Below, piece after piece: positions 1-7,867 of a DNA stretch of 64,000 bases; the stretch's first letter is position 1, and every line of letters starts with the position of its first letter. The translations under genes were made by a program, and so were the position numbers. The notes under the pieces are model-generated. The model saw only the letters and a list, made by a program, of their open reading frames with translations, ran no database searches and was not told the DNA's origin. The DNA comes from an uncultured Lachnospiraceae bacterium. GTDB taxonomy: Bacteria; Bacillota; Clostridia; Lachnospirales; Lachnospiraceae. The stretch lies in the NCBI GenBank assembly GCA_900317585.1, contig ONHG01000001.1, positions 1-64,000 on the forward strand, read 5' to 3'.

Positions 1-94
1 TGCAGCTACGCTCCATGTTCTCCGCTCCGCTTCGGTCCGCCCAAAGCCAAGGTCCACCGGACCTTGTGGGCCCCGTCGAAACCTTTACTAGCCC
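1..94 (-). ncRNA. ssrA: tmRNA (transfer-messenger RNA), 5' portion, cut by the window edge
   Basis: Read on the minus strand, the sequence beginning near 94 (GGGCTAGTAAAGG followed by TTTCGACGGGG) matches the conserved 5' end of bacterial tmRNA: a G-rich acceptor strand, then the D-arm-like segment with the TTCGAC motif. A GC-rich paired region follows. It lies just downstream of smpB in the same orientation, the usual Firmicutes order secG-rnr-smpB-ssrA. tmRNA with SmpB rescues stalled ribosomes and tags the unfinished protein. The tag-coding part and the 3' acceptor end fall outside the window, so the 5' boundary is set by motif alignment and the identification rests on motif plus context. 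Confidence 0.75.
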
Positions 95-108
95 ATATTC
101 ATTTTTTG

Positions 109-576
109 CTAACCAAGATTTCTGATTTTGAAATCTCTCTGTGCCTCTCGCTTTTGATCCTTCTTGGCTATGTCTGCTCTCTTATCATAAAGCTTCTTGC
201 CTTTGGCAAGTGCTATCTCTACTTTGACCAGACTTCCCTTAAAGTAGACCTCCACCGGCACAATTGTGAAACCCTTTTCCTTCATCTTTGATGAAAGCTT
301 CTCGATTTCCTTCTTGTGGAGCAAAAGCTTTTTAGGTCTGAGTGGATCCTTGTTGAAGATATTTCCCTTCTCATATGGTGTGATATGCATGCCATACAGG
401 ATAATCTCACCGTTTTCAATACGGATGAACGACTCCTTTATGCTGCCCTTTCCCATTCGAAGTGACTTCACCTCAGTTCCTGCAAGTGAAATACCGGCTT
501 CGTATTTCTCAAGCAAAAAGTAATCGTGATAGACCTTTTTGTTGTTGGCTATTAATTTCTTTGGTTCCTTAGCCAT
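109..576 (-). CDS. smpB: SsrA-binding protein SmpB
   Basis: This 155-residue protein binds tmRNA and delivers it to stalled ribosomes (trans-translation). The start [14 protein letters not shown] is chosen because AAGGAGAT lies six bases upstream; the frame extends seven codons further but those cover the ribosome binding site. The family pattern is clear: N-terminal [18 protein letters not shown], central GTEVKSLR and the basic C-terminal tail rich in Lys/Arg that inserts into the ribosomal mRNA channel. Length is normal for SmpB. It is followed by the tmRNA gene and preceded by rnr. A promoter at 609-637 suggests it can be transcribed independently of rnr. Confidence 0.97.
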   Translation of the reverse strand: MAKEPKKLIANNKKVYHDYFLLEKYEAGISLAGTEVKSLRMGKGSIKESFIRIENGEIILYGMHITPYEKGNIFNKDPLRPKKLLLHKKEIEKLSSKMKEKGFTIVPVEVYFKGSLVKVEIALAKGKKLYDKRADIAKKDQKREAQRDFKIRNLG

Positions 577-608
577 GTCGGTATCTCCTTTCCTCAAACT
601 GCTTTACA

Positions 609-637
609 ATACTAACACATTTTTTTACAATTGCCAA
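609..637 (-). promoter_or_regulatory. Sigma-A-type promoter for smpB
   Basis: On the minus strand a -35 TTGGCA (637-632) and -10 TAGTAT (614-609) are separated by 17 bp, about 30 bp ahead of the smpB start. The rest of the 230-bp rnr-smpB gap is AT-rich with no clear terminator. Confidence 0.55.
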
Positions 638-806
638 TATCTAAAACGCAAATTATTGTAAACCGCTGGTTCACATTTCTTTTTATTTACACTATATAAT
701 ATATTATGACATCTTTTTCAATAAATCTTTCTCACAACAACCGACAAATAACGGATAATCAAATAAGTATTTTTAAATCATAAAAAATTTCGTCATTATT
801 GTCATA

Positions 807-2933
807 TTATTCTGCCAGTTTAAAATCAATTGTACGCATAATTTTGTCAGTACTGTCCACAACAACCTTAATTTTTTGTCCAAGCTTGTATCTCTTATTG
901 GTGGCTGAACCGGCTAGCTCATAGGTATCCTCGTAAAACTCATAGAAATCGTCTGTCAGGTCTGTCATGCGCACAAGTCCCTCAACTGTATTTGGAAGCT
1001 CCACGAAAAAGCCCCACTCCGTGACACCTGATATAACTCCTTCAAAGCATTCACCAATATGATTTGACATGTATTCACATTTTTTAAGCTTGACCGTTTC
1101 ACGCTCTGCCTCTTCTGCACGTCGTTCGGTCTCACTTGCCTGCTTTGCAACAGCATCGAGTATAGACTCATAGTGCTCCCTGCGGTTATCATTCATCCTA
1201 CCGCGGATATTTTCCTTGATGATACGGTGTATCTGCAAATCAGGATATCTGCGGATTGGTGATGTAAAGTGACAATAATAATTTGCCGCCAGTCCAAAAT
1301 GCCCTGTACATGATGTTGTATACCTCGCCTGCTTCATAGAGCGCAGTGTCAGTCTGCTTATCAGGGATTCTTCATCGGTGCCATCCACCTTCATCAAAAG
1401 CTTCTGAAGCTCCTTTGGGTGTACCTCATCAGCTCCAATATGAAGCGTATAGCCAAAATTATTGATAAATGTGGAAAGCTTTGCGATTTTTTCCGAGTCC
1501 GGCTTGTCATGTGTTCTGTATACAAAAGGTATTTCCTGCCAGAAATAATCCTCAGCCACAGTTTCATTTGCTATAAGCATGAAATCCTCAATGAGCTTTG
1601 TTGCCACATTTCTGTCATACGGCTTTATATCTATCGGATGCCCATCTTCATCAAGCACGACTTTAGTCTCCGGAAAGTCAAAGTCTATAGAACCTCGTTT
1701 CATTCTCTTTTTGCGTAGAATTGCTGCAAGCTCTGCCATTTTTTCAAACATAGGCACAAGCTCCTTATATTCTTCAATCACAGCGGCATCCTTATCTGCA
1801 AGAATCTTTTTTACATTTGTGTATGTCATCCTGCGGTTTGTCTTTATGACCGTCTCTGCAATCTTATGATCGATAACTTCACCCTTTTTATTTATTGTCA
1901 TAATGCATGAAAGAGCCAGCCTGTCACATCCCTCATTCAAGGAGCATATGCCATTTGAAAGCTCTCTTGGAAGCATCGGAATTACTCTGTCTACAAGATA
2001 AACCGATGTTCCTCTCTTAAATGCCTCCACATCAAGGGCACTGTGCTCCTGCACATAATTCGACACATCTGCTATGTGTACTCCAAGTACATAATTGTCG
2101 CCATCCATGTATAAAGACACGGCATCATCAAGATCCTTTGCATCCTCTCCGTCTATCGTGACCATCATCCAGTCGCGTAAATCCATCCTGCCGGCCATAT
2201 CCGCAGGTGTCACATCCTTTGCCACATTCTGCACCTGATGCATGATTTTTCCCGAAAAATCCACCGGCAGATCATAAGCCTTTACTATAGAAAGAATATC
2301 CGTACCCGGGTCATCTATATGTCCGATTATTTCAACAACCTTGCCCTCCGGCTTTTTGCCCTTTTTACCATAGCTTGTGATTTCAACCACTACCTTATGG
2401 CCCGACATAGCACCCTTTGAGCGCTCCTTTGGTATGAAAATATCTGTGCCAAATCTGGTATTGTCCGGCACTGCAAAGCCAAAGTTATCACTCGCCTCAT
2501 AGGTGCAGACTACCTGCTTCATGCCTCGCTCTATGACAGAAACAACCTTTCCCTCCTTGCGGCGGCCTGTTGTGACAGGGGAGATTGTAATCTCAACAGT
2601 GTCCATGTGCATCGCACCATTTACACATTCGGCAGGGATAAAAATATCATCATTCTCTCCCTCCACAGTGACAAAGCCAAAGCCCCTTTGATGAGCTGTG
2701 AATACGCCGACTGTCTTTTTAATTTCCGACTTTGAGTATTTGCCGCGCTTTGAGAGTGTTATTCTTCCCTCTGCCTGCAAATCCAAAAGAATCTGTTCAA
2801 GCTGTGGTCTGTCCTCTTTTTTTACTCCGAGTACTATGCACAGTTCCTTGATTTTCATCGGAACATACATATCATCACACATGAAGTCATAGACCATCTT
2901 TTTTCGTGTTTCATATTTATCTATATTACTCAT
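807..2933 (-). CDS. rnr: Ribonuclease R
   Basis: This is a 708-residue 3'-5' exoribonuclease of the RNase II/R family that degrades structured RNA and cooperates with tmRNA in mRNA turnover. An N-terminal winged-helix region and two cold-shock domains (within about residues 65-225) precede the RNB catalytic domain. The acidic cluster DGEDAKDLDD at 262-271 holds the metal-binding aspartates. The C-terminus carries an S1 RNA-binding domain (GVISGVTEWGFFVELPN). The start MSNIDKYETRK is chosen because AAGGAG sits five bases upstream; a frame extending 26 codons further lacks a ribosome binding site. Its position between secG and smpB is the usual Firmicutes arrangement. Confidence 0.97.
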   Translation of the reverse strand: MSNIDKYETRKKMVYDFMCDDMYVPMKIKELCIVLGVKKEDRPQLEQILLDLQAEGRITLSKRGKYSKSEIKKTVGVFTAHQRGFGFVTVEGENDDIFIPAECVNGAMHMDTVEITISPVTTGRRKEGKVVSVIERGMKQVVCTYEASDNFGFAVPDNTRFGTDIFIPKERSKGAMSGHKVVVEITSYGKKGKKPEGKVVEIIGHIDDPGTDILSIVKAYDLPVDFSGKIMHQVQNVAKDVTPADMAGRMDLRDWMMVTIDGEDAKDLDDAVSLYMDGDNYVLGVHIADVSNYVQEHSALDVEAFKRGTSVYLVDRVIPMLPRELSNGICSLNEGCDRLALSCIMTINKKGEVIDHKIAETVIKTNRRMTYTNVKKILADKDAAVIEEYKELVPMFEKMAELAAILRKKRMKRGSIDFDFPETKVVLDEDGHPIDIKPYDRNVATKLIEDFMLIANETVAEDYFWQEIPFVYRTHDKPDSEKIAKLSTFINNFGYTLHIGADEVHPKELQKLLMKVDGTDEESLISRLTLRSMKQARYTTSCTGHFGLAANYYCHFTSPIRRYPDLQIHRIIKENIRGRMNDNRREHYESILDAVAKQASETERRAEEAERETVKLKKCEYMSNHIGECFEGVISGVTEWGFFVELPNTVEGLVRMTDLTDDFYEFYEDTYELAGSATNKRYKLGQKIKVVVDSTDKIMRTIDFKLAE

Positions 2934-3030
2934 TATCTCTCCTTTTTCGTTGCCCCATCTGATTTCAAATGCACAGGCTTTAAATAAAATTTCCACCATT
3001 GACATTTTCATCCTATGAATGTTGATTTTA

Positions 3031-3088
3031 TATCACATCAACCTGCAACGAAAACCTCGAATTTCATCATCTGGATGTTGATGCGATA
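3031..3088 (-). repeat. 12-bp inverted repeat in the secG-rnr gap
   Basis: TATCACATCAAC (3031-3042) and GTTGATGCGATA (3077-3088) pair over 12 positions with one wobble. The right arm abuts the A/T run of the secG terminator and the element lies in what would be the rnr leader. No known family recognised. Confidence 0.5.
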
Positions 3089-3116
3089 AAAAAGACTGCC
3101 GATTTCTCGACAGTCT
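3087..3116 (-). terminator. Intrinsic terminator after secG
   Basis: On the minus strand AGACTG (3116-3111) pairs with CAGTCT (3098-3093), extended inside by CGA/TCG pairing, and is followed by a run of T residues. It starts a few bases after the secG stop, so rnr depends on read-through or its own promoter. Confidence 0.85.
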
Positions 3117-3122
3117 AAGTAT

Positions 3123-3362
3123 TTACCATATTCCCATATTTAAGACAATTGATATAATAAAGAAAAGAACAACACATACAATTGTCGCTTTAACCAGACG
3201 TCCTTCCTTTGAACGTCCCTTGTTCTTGCCCCAATATGTATCAGCAACTCCTGCAATAGTGCCAAGTCCTGCTGACTTACCCTCCTGAAAAAGAATAACT
3301 ATAGTAATTACTAAACTGACGATTATAAATAATACCGATAAAACAATTTTTAAAGTTGCCAC
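3123..3362 (-). CDS. secG: Preprotein translocase subunit SecG
   Basis: SecG is the small accessory subunit of the SecYEG channel. This 79-residue protein has two hydrophobic helices (about residues 4-24 and 55-75) joined by the family hallmark loop ILFQEGKSAGLGTIAG. The start is taken as the GTG at 3362 because AGGAGG lies seven bases upstream; the in-frame TTG seven codons earlier overlaps that ribosome binding site and cannot be used. A consensus-like promoter (3401-3429) and a strong terminator (3087-3116) make it a nearly self-contained unit upstream of rnr. Confidence 0.95.
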   Translation of the reverse strand: MATLKIVLSVLFIIVSLVITIVILFQEGKSAGLGTIAGVADTYWGKNKGRSKEGRLVKATIVCVVLFFIISIVLNMGIW

Positions 3363-3400
3363 GATAAGACCTCCTAATTTCAATTCTAAATAACAGAACT

Positions 3401-3429
3401 AATATACTACGTTTTTATTGCACAGTCAA
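3401..3429 (-). promoter_or_regulatory. Sigma-A-type promoter for secG
   Basis: Minus-strand -35 TTGACT (3429-3424) and -10 TATATT (3406-3401) are 17 bp apart, followed by a short leader with AGGAGG and the GTG start of secG. Confidence 0.75.
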
Positions 3430-3505
3430 GAGTTTTATACTATATGTAACAGATTTTCACACTTTATGCAATGGATTTTATTAGTTTCACGCATTAAATG
3501 TATCG

Positions 3506-3934
3506 CTATTTTTCACTTTCATCTGCTGTATTGAGCACTGATGTACAATTCGGGCATCTTGTTGCCGCAATGGCAATCTTGCTCTTGCAGTATGGACACT
3601 CCTTTGTGTCAGGCTCTTTTTCCTCTTTGCGTCCAAACCTCTCTCCTGCCGCATTCATAGCCTTTACAATGCAGAATACGATAAGTGCCATGATAAGAAA
3701 ATTGACTACAGCAGTAAGAAATTTTCCATAATACAATGTAGCTTCCCCAAAGAGTTTTACCGAGAGCTGGTCAAAATTCATGCCGCCAAACACTCCAAGT
3801 ATAGGGTTTATAATATCATTAACCAAAGACGTGACTATACTGGTAAACGCACCGCCTATGATGATACCAACTGCCATATCCATGACATTTCCTCTACTGA
3901 TAAACTTTTTGAACTCATTAAAAAATTTTTTCAT
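3506..3934 (-). CDS. mscL: Large-conductance mechanosensitive channel MscL with C-terminal zinc ribbon
   Basis: MscL is a pentameric membrane channel that opens under tension and releases solutes during hypo-osmotic shock. This 142-residue protein shows the canonical start [20 protein letters not shown], the first pore helix [20 protein letters not shown] and the second helix around residues 71-92. After residue 100 the usual helical bundle tail is replaced by a charged linker and a CPYC...CPNC zinc ribbon (Cys113, 116, 127, 130). Such tailed forms occur in Firmicutes; the ribbon's role is unknown. It is monocistronic with its own promoter (3975-4003). Confidence 0.95.
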   Translation of the reverse strand: MKKFFNEFKKFISRGNVMDMAVGIIIGGAFTSIVTSLVNDIINPILGVFGGMNFDQLSVKLFGEATLYYGKFLTAVVNFLIMALIVFCIVKAMNAAGERFGRKEEKEPDTKECPYCKSKIAIAATRCPNCTSVLNTADESEK

Positions 3935-3974
3935 ATATGCCTATCCTCTCTTTTTTTGAATTTTTCTTTTATAT

Positions 3975-4003
3975 ATTATACATTTTTTCATTTCATTTTA
4001 CAA
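3975..4003 (-). promoter_or_regulatory. Sigma-A-type promoter for mscL
   Basis: Minus-strand -35 TTGTAA (4003-3998) and -10 TATAAT (3980-3975), spacer 17 bp, about 40 bp upstream of the mscL start. Confidence 0.65.
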
Positions 4004-4053
4004 GAAAATACATTATAATAATATTATATTTAATTAATTAAGAGGAGAATTTC

Positions 4054-4992
4054 ATGAAGTGCAGTTTTTTTAAAAAAGCACTTCCACTTATATTCATATC
4101 ATGCCTTTTATTTTGTGCATGTGGTTCCTCCAGGCAAAACATTAAACAGCCGGCAGCTTCTTCCGAGCCTTCCACCCAAAAAGGAAGCTGGGACAATACC
4201 CCAAAAGTGCTCACACCTGCTGCTGACAACATCGAGAGCTACTCCTGTGATGTTGCCTCCATTGATGCTTCAAACAGCTCAAATGGATATATTTTTGCGG
4301 ATTACCACGGCACCAATCAAAAGGTTAAGCTTCAGATAACCGGGCCTGACAATGTTACCTACACCTTCGACCTTCACGGAGGCGCAGAGGTTTTTCCTTT
4401 GTCGGCTCAAAGTGGAACATACAATGTATCAGTATACGAAAATGTCGAAGGAACTCAATATGCTTCTGTTCTCTCGCAGACCATACAGGTTTCTATAACT
4501 GATGAATTCGGTGCTTTTTTATATCCGAATCAATTTGTCAATTTTACGGCTTCCTCTTTGGCTGTTCAAAAAGGAAGTGAACTGGCTTATTATTGTAACA
4601 ACGATACTGAAGTCGTGGAAAGTGTCTACAACTACATTATCTCTAACTTTAAATATGACTATGACAAAGCCAAAAATGTTAAAAGCGGATATATTCCTGA
4701 TATTGATGAGGTTTTCACCGAAAAAACCGGAATATGCTTTGATTACGCCTCTGTGATGGCTGCCATGCTTCGTTCACAGTCCATCCCGACAAGACTTGAG
4801 GTTGGATATGCCGGTGATGAATATCATGCCTGGATAAGTACCTACATTAAGGATAAAGGCTGGATAAACGGTATTATCGAATTCAACGGTACGGACTGGA
4901 ACATGCTTGATCCAACCTTTGCTTCTACCAGCAGCTCACCAAAGGATTTTATCGCAAAGGACAGTGATTACATTGTCAAATACATATATTAG
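4054..4992 (+). CDS. Lipoprotein with transglutaminase-like (cysteine protease-fold) domain
   Basis: First gene of the pilus-like operon. The 312-residue product begins with a lipoprotein-type signal peptide (basic MKCSFFKK, hydrophobic stretch, Cys23 as likely lipidated residue; the lipobox FCAC is slightly degenerate), so it should be exported and membrane-anchored. Residues about 60-150 look like a beta-rich Ig-like domain. The C-terminal half is a transglutaminase-core domain with a complete Cys-His-Asp triad: Cys228 in GICFDYASVMAAML, His258 in YHAW and Asp286 in NMLDPTF. Members act as cysteine peptidases, amidases or crosslinkers; the substrate here is unknown. AGAGGAG precedes the start and the next gene begins 10 bases after the stop. 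A role in processing or crosslinking the pilus-like proteins is inference. Confidence 0.85.
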   Translation: MKCSFFKKALPLIFISCLLFCACGSSRQNIKQPAASSEPSTQKGSWDNTPKVLTPAADNIESYSCDVASIDASNSSNGYIFADYHGTNQKVKLQITGPDNVTYTFDLHGGAEVFPLSAQSGTYNVSVYENVEGTQYASVLSQTIQVSITDEFGAFLYPNQFVNFTASSLAVQKGSELAYYCNNDTEVVESVYNYIISNFKYDYDKAKNVKSGYIPDIDEVFTEKTGICFDYASVMAAMLRSQSIPTRLEVGYAGDEYHAWISTYIKDKGWINGIIEFNGTDWNMLDPTFASTSSSPKDFIAKDSDYIVKYIY

Positions 4993-5002
4993 GAGGACAT
5001 AA

Positions 5003-6028
5003 ATGTCTAAAAAAAATAAAGTTTTAAGCAATGCTGAGCTATCTGCCTTCTGTCAGCAGATAACTCTCATCATAAAGGCTGGTCTGCCTACATATTATGG
5101 TGTTTCAATTTTATGCGACGATGCACCTGATGAGCAGACCCACAGACTTCTTTCACAGATTTACAAGCCAATGGAGCTAGGTGCCACTCTGCACAGTGCG
5201 CTCAGTGACACGGGCTGTTTTCCAAAATACATGATAAATATGATAAAGCTCGGCGAAGAAACCGGACGGCTTGAGGAGGTGCTGTCATCTCTGTCCACCT
5301 ACTATCAGCGCGAGGACGAGATTAAATCAGGGATTAAGAGTGCTGTGATGTATCCTCTTGTCCTCTCAGTTGTTATGATTGCTGTAATATTCATAATGAT
5401 AGCTAAAGTACTACCTGTTTTTTCACAGATTTATACAACTCTCGGAAGTGAGCTGACCGGTACTGCTGCTGTACTTATGAAGCTGAGTGAATATATCAAT
5501 CATTACATGCTTATTATTATTACCGTTGTTTTTTTAGCTGCATTAATACTTTTTATTTTTTTAAATACAAAGGCCGGCAAAAACCTGCTCAAACGCTCCA
5601 GACTTTCGATGTCAATATCGACAAGCCGATTTGCAAACTGTATGTTTCTTGCATTGTCCAGTGGGCTTGACACTGACAGAGGCCTGGATTTAGCGCAGGC
5701 ACTGGTAAGCAATCCTGCTCTTGATATCAGAATCGAAGCATGCAGGAAAAACATCTCGGATGGAATGACATTTTCCGAATCGCTGCTTCATTCCGGTATT
5801 TTTTCAAAGCTTTACTCCAGTTGGATTGACATAGGCTCAAAAACAGGTGCCATGGATGACGTTATGATGCACATATGTAGCGCGTATGAGGATGATACTG
5901 ATTCAAGACTCTCACATTTCATTTCAGTCATAGAACCTGCTATGGTCATTGTGCTTTGCGTTTTTATTGGATTTATACTTATTTCTTTTTTACTACCTCT
6001 GCTTGGAATAATTTCAAGTATTGGATAA
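5003..6028 (+). CDS. Type II secretion/type IV pilus platform protein, GspF/PilC family
   Basis: The 341-residue inner-membrane protein has the two tandem F domains of GspF/PilC/ComGB: one at about residues 10-115 (AFCQQITLIIKAGLPTYYGV and the GEETGRLEEVL signature at 84-94) and a second at about 205-310 (FLALSSGLDTDRGLDLAQAL, DIGSKTGAMDDVM). Membrane helices lie near 115-140, 168-188 and 311-335. In pili and competence machines this protein couples the cytoplasmic ATPase to pilin movement. GGAGG lies directly ahead of the start. The family is clear; the exact subtype (PilC, ComGB or a distinct branch) cannot be settled from sequence alone. Confidence 0.93.
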   Translation: MSKKNKVLSNAELSAFCQQITLIIKAGLPTYYGVSILCDDAPDEQTHRLLSQIYKPMELGATLHSALSDTGCFPKYMINMIKLGEETGRLEEVLSSLSTYYQREDEIKSGIKSAVMYPLVLSVVMIAVIFIMIAKVLPVFSQIYTTLGSELTGTAAVLMKLSEYINHYMLIIITVVFLAALILFIFLNTKAGKNLLKRSRLSMSISTSRFANCMFLALSSGLDTDRGLDLAQALVSNPALDIRIEACRKNISDGMTFSESLLHSGIFSKLYSSWIDIGSKTGAMDDVMMHICSAYEDDTDSRLSHFISVIEPAMVIVLCVFIGFILISFLLPLLGIISSIG

Positions 6029-6045
6029 CTGTTTGGAGGCAATAG

Positions 6046-6366
6046 ATGTTATTTTCTGTCAAAAAAGAAAAATCTGATATATGGAAATTCATATCTTTGG
6101 CATTGCTTATCATATGTATTGTATTGTTTGCACTCTTCTCATCAAAGCTGAGTGAAAGCAACACCGCAAAGAGCCGTGGCTCATTAGAGCGTGCCCTTAA
6201 CCGCAGCATCACCCAGTGTTATGCCCTTGAAGGAACATATCCGCCGAATCTGAAATATCTCACAGACCACTATGGTCTAACATATGACAATGACTATTAT
6301 TATATTGATTATAATTATATCGGGTCAAATCTTCGTCCCGATGTGACAATCATAGAGAGGAAATAA
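6046..6366 (+). CDS. Small pseudopilin-like membrane protein
   Basis: This 106-residue protein has one hydrophobic helix (about residues 14-32) followed by an extracytoplasmic region whose pattern SLERALNRSITQCYALEGTYPPNLKYL strongly recalls the segment after the N-terminal helix in ComGC/GspG-type pilins, where a helix leads into 'ALEGxYPxxLxxL'. It lacks a recognisable prepilin peptidase site such as GFTLIE, so it may be a non-processed minor subunit. GGAGG precedes the start; it lies 17 bases after the platform protein gene and one base before the next gene. A structural role in a short pseudopilus is inferred. Confidence 0.65.
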   Translation: MLFSVKKEKSDIWKFISLALLIICIVLFALFSSKLSESNTAKSRGSLERALNRSITQCYALEGTYPPNLKYLTDHYGLTYDNDYYYIDYNYIGSNLRPDVTIIERK

Positions 6367-6367
6367 T

Positions 6368-6850
6368 ATGTTTAAGATTGACAGAGAAACACACAGAATC
6401 GACAGCATTTTTATCATGTTACTGTTTTTTCTCTTTGCACTGACTGCTTTTGTTCTTATTATGATAGGAGTCAGACAATATAAAGCAACTGCAAATGCAA
6501 TGGATTACAATTACGAGATTCGCACAGTTACTTCATATCTGCGTGAAAAAACCAGGCAAAACAGCTCAAACTCATCAATTTCAATAGAAAACATTAATGG
6601 CACCAATGCCCTGTGTCTGAAAAGCACCATAAAAGATAACGTTTACAATACTTATATTTATTATTATGATGGTAGTCTACGCGAAATGTACATACAGGAT
6701 GGGACATCTTTTACATTAAATCTCGGGCAGCAGATTGTGACAATTTCAGGCTTTGATATGGTTAAAACCGATGACGGACTTATTATTGTTACTATTTCAG
6801 ACAGTTTTGGAGGCACAACGGATATGTATTTATCCTCAAATTCCAATTGA
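6368..6850 (+). CDS. DUF4860-like single-TM protein, minor-pilin-like
   Basis: A 160-residue protein with a hydrophobic helix at about residues 14-37 near the N-terminus (IDSIFIMLLFFLFALTAFVL) and a Ser/Thr/Asn-rich beta-strand-rich exterior domain (repeated YIYYYDGSLREMYI and IVTISGFDMV-like strands). The pattern resembles the Firmicutes family DUF4860, found beside GspF-type genes, and is like ComGF minor pilins in layout. No consensus prepilin cleavage motif is seen. It starts one base after the previous gene and is followed by a 51-bp gap. Function is inferred from the operon. Confidence 0.6.
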   Translation: MFKIDRETHRIDSIFIMLLFFLFALTAFVLIMIGVRQYKATANAMDYNYEIRTVTSYLREKTRQNSSNSSISIENINGTNALCLKSTIKDNVYNTYIYYYDGSLREMYIQDGTSFTLNLGQQIVTISGFDMVKTDDGLIIVTISDSFGGTTDMYLSSNSN

Positions 6851-6901
6851 TATGCCAGGTTAAATTATTTAAATATTACTATTCAATTCAGGAAGCTATT
6901 T

Positions 6902-7372
6902 ATGACAACAACAAACTTTAAACATTCTAAAAATCGAATATTCCTGCTTGAAATCACAATCAATTTATTGCTTTTTACAGTTTTGCTGATTGTCGGTCTG
7001 CTTTTTTTTATAAAAACACACTCTTTAACCGAACAGACCGGCGTACTGCATCAGGCTGTGAACGCATGTAATAATGTTGCAAGTGTCTACGAACAGGAAA
7101 GAGGAAATCTGTCAGCAGTTTCATCAACATTTTCCGGCTCAATATGTGCAAATGACAAGCTTTTTATTTATATGGATAATACATACCATCCATGCGAAAA
7201 GGATGATGCTCTGTTTAAAATCATCGTTTCCGAACTTCCGGACAGCTCTTCCGGTGTTCAAAAAGCCGACATACGTTTTCTTAAGGCAGATAACACTGAG
7301 GTTTACGGCATTACCGCATGCATTTATAATTCACTCTCTCCGGAGGGAAGAAAGGCGGTGAATGCCCAATGA
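6902..7372 (+). CDS. Small single-TM protein, minor-pilin-like (ComGE/ComGF-like position)
   Basis: I do not recognise a named family with confidence. The 156-residue product has a short basic N-terminus, a hydrophobic helix at about residues 13-36 that begins with the pilin-like pattern FLLEITINLLLFTVLL (a Glu five residues into the helix, as in type IV pilin N-termini), then a soluble region with three cysteines. The conserved-looking Glu hints at a true pilin-like helix. AGGA precedes the start. Its last codons overlap the next gene by four bases (ATGA), which indicates translational coupling. A minor pseudopilin is the best inference. Confidence 0.55.
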   Translation: MTTTNFKHSKNRIFLLEITINLLLFTVLLIVGLLFFIKTHSLTEQTGVLHQAVNACNNVASVYEQERGNLSAVSSTFSGSICANDKLFIYMDNTYHPCEKDDALFKIIVSELPDSSSGVQKADIRFLKADNTEVYGITACIYNSLSPEGRKAVNAQ

Positions 7373-7866
7373 AAAAAAATAATTTTTCTCACTTTGGATT
7401 TTCAACACTGCTGCTTGCCTTCACAATGATTTGCATTGTCACATTTTCCGCTTTATCATTTGTAACGGCACACTCTGACTATAATCTCAGCAAACGTGTG
7501 GCCGACAATAACAGTGCCTACTATGAAGCAAGCGAAAAAATCCAGGATGAAATATCCCAGATAGACGTCATGCTTGCATCCTCATATCAGAGCAGTCCTG
7601 ACAAGACTACATACTTTGATACAGTACTCACAGCCTTGTCATCTGATAAAGGTGTTGTCTCCTCTGATGAGGATTCATCAACAAGCAGTAATCTCTCTTT
7701 TACAATCACAGAAAGCGTGTCTGAAACGCAGACACTTACTGTAACATTAAATATCAATTATCCATCTCATAAATATGATGCTTTTTACACTATTAAAGAA
7801 TGGAAGCTTATCACAAATACGTCTTTTTCGGAAGATGATACATTAAACTTAATTGGAGGAAACTAA
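7369..7866 (+). CDS. Small single-TM protein, PilX/ComGG-like minor pilin candidate
   Basis: The 165-residue product has an N-terminal hydrophobic helix (about residues 9-33, HFGFSTLLLAFTMICIVTFS) of the kind seen in PilX/ComGG minor pilins, where GF is followed by a long hydrophobic run. A helical segment with conserved-looking ANN and YYEA (KRVADNNSAYYEASEKIQDEI) follows, then a Ser/Asp-rich linker and a strand-rich tail. It overlaps the upstream gene by four bases and its stop lies one base before the ATPase start. No enzymatic motif is visible. Confidence 0.55.
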   Translation: MKKNNFSHFGFSTLLLAFTMICIVTFSALSFVTAHSDYNLSKRVADNNSAYYEASEKIQDEISQIDVMLASSYQSSPDKTTYFDTVLTALSSDKGVVSSDEDSSTSSNLSFTITESVSETQTLTVTLNINYPSHKYDAFYTIKEWKLITNTSFSEDDTLNLIGGN

Positions 7867-7867
7867 A

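Noticed and set aside
3363-3383. Upstream TTG start for secG
   Set aside because: The codons cover the AGGAGG ribosome binding site of the GTG start at 3362.
7853-7867. Upstream ATG for the PilT-like gene
   Set aside because: It overlaps GGAGG, which is correctly spaced for the ATG at 7868.
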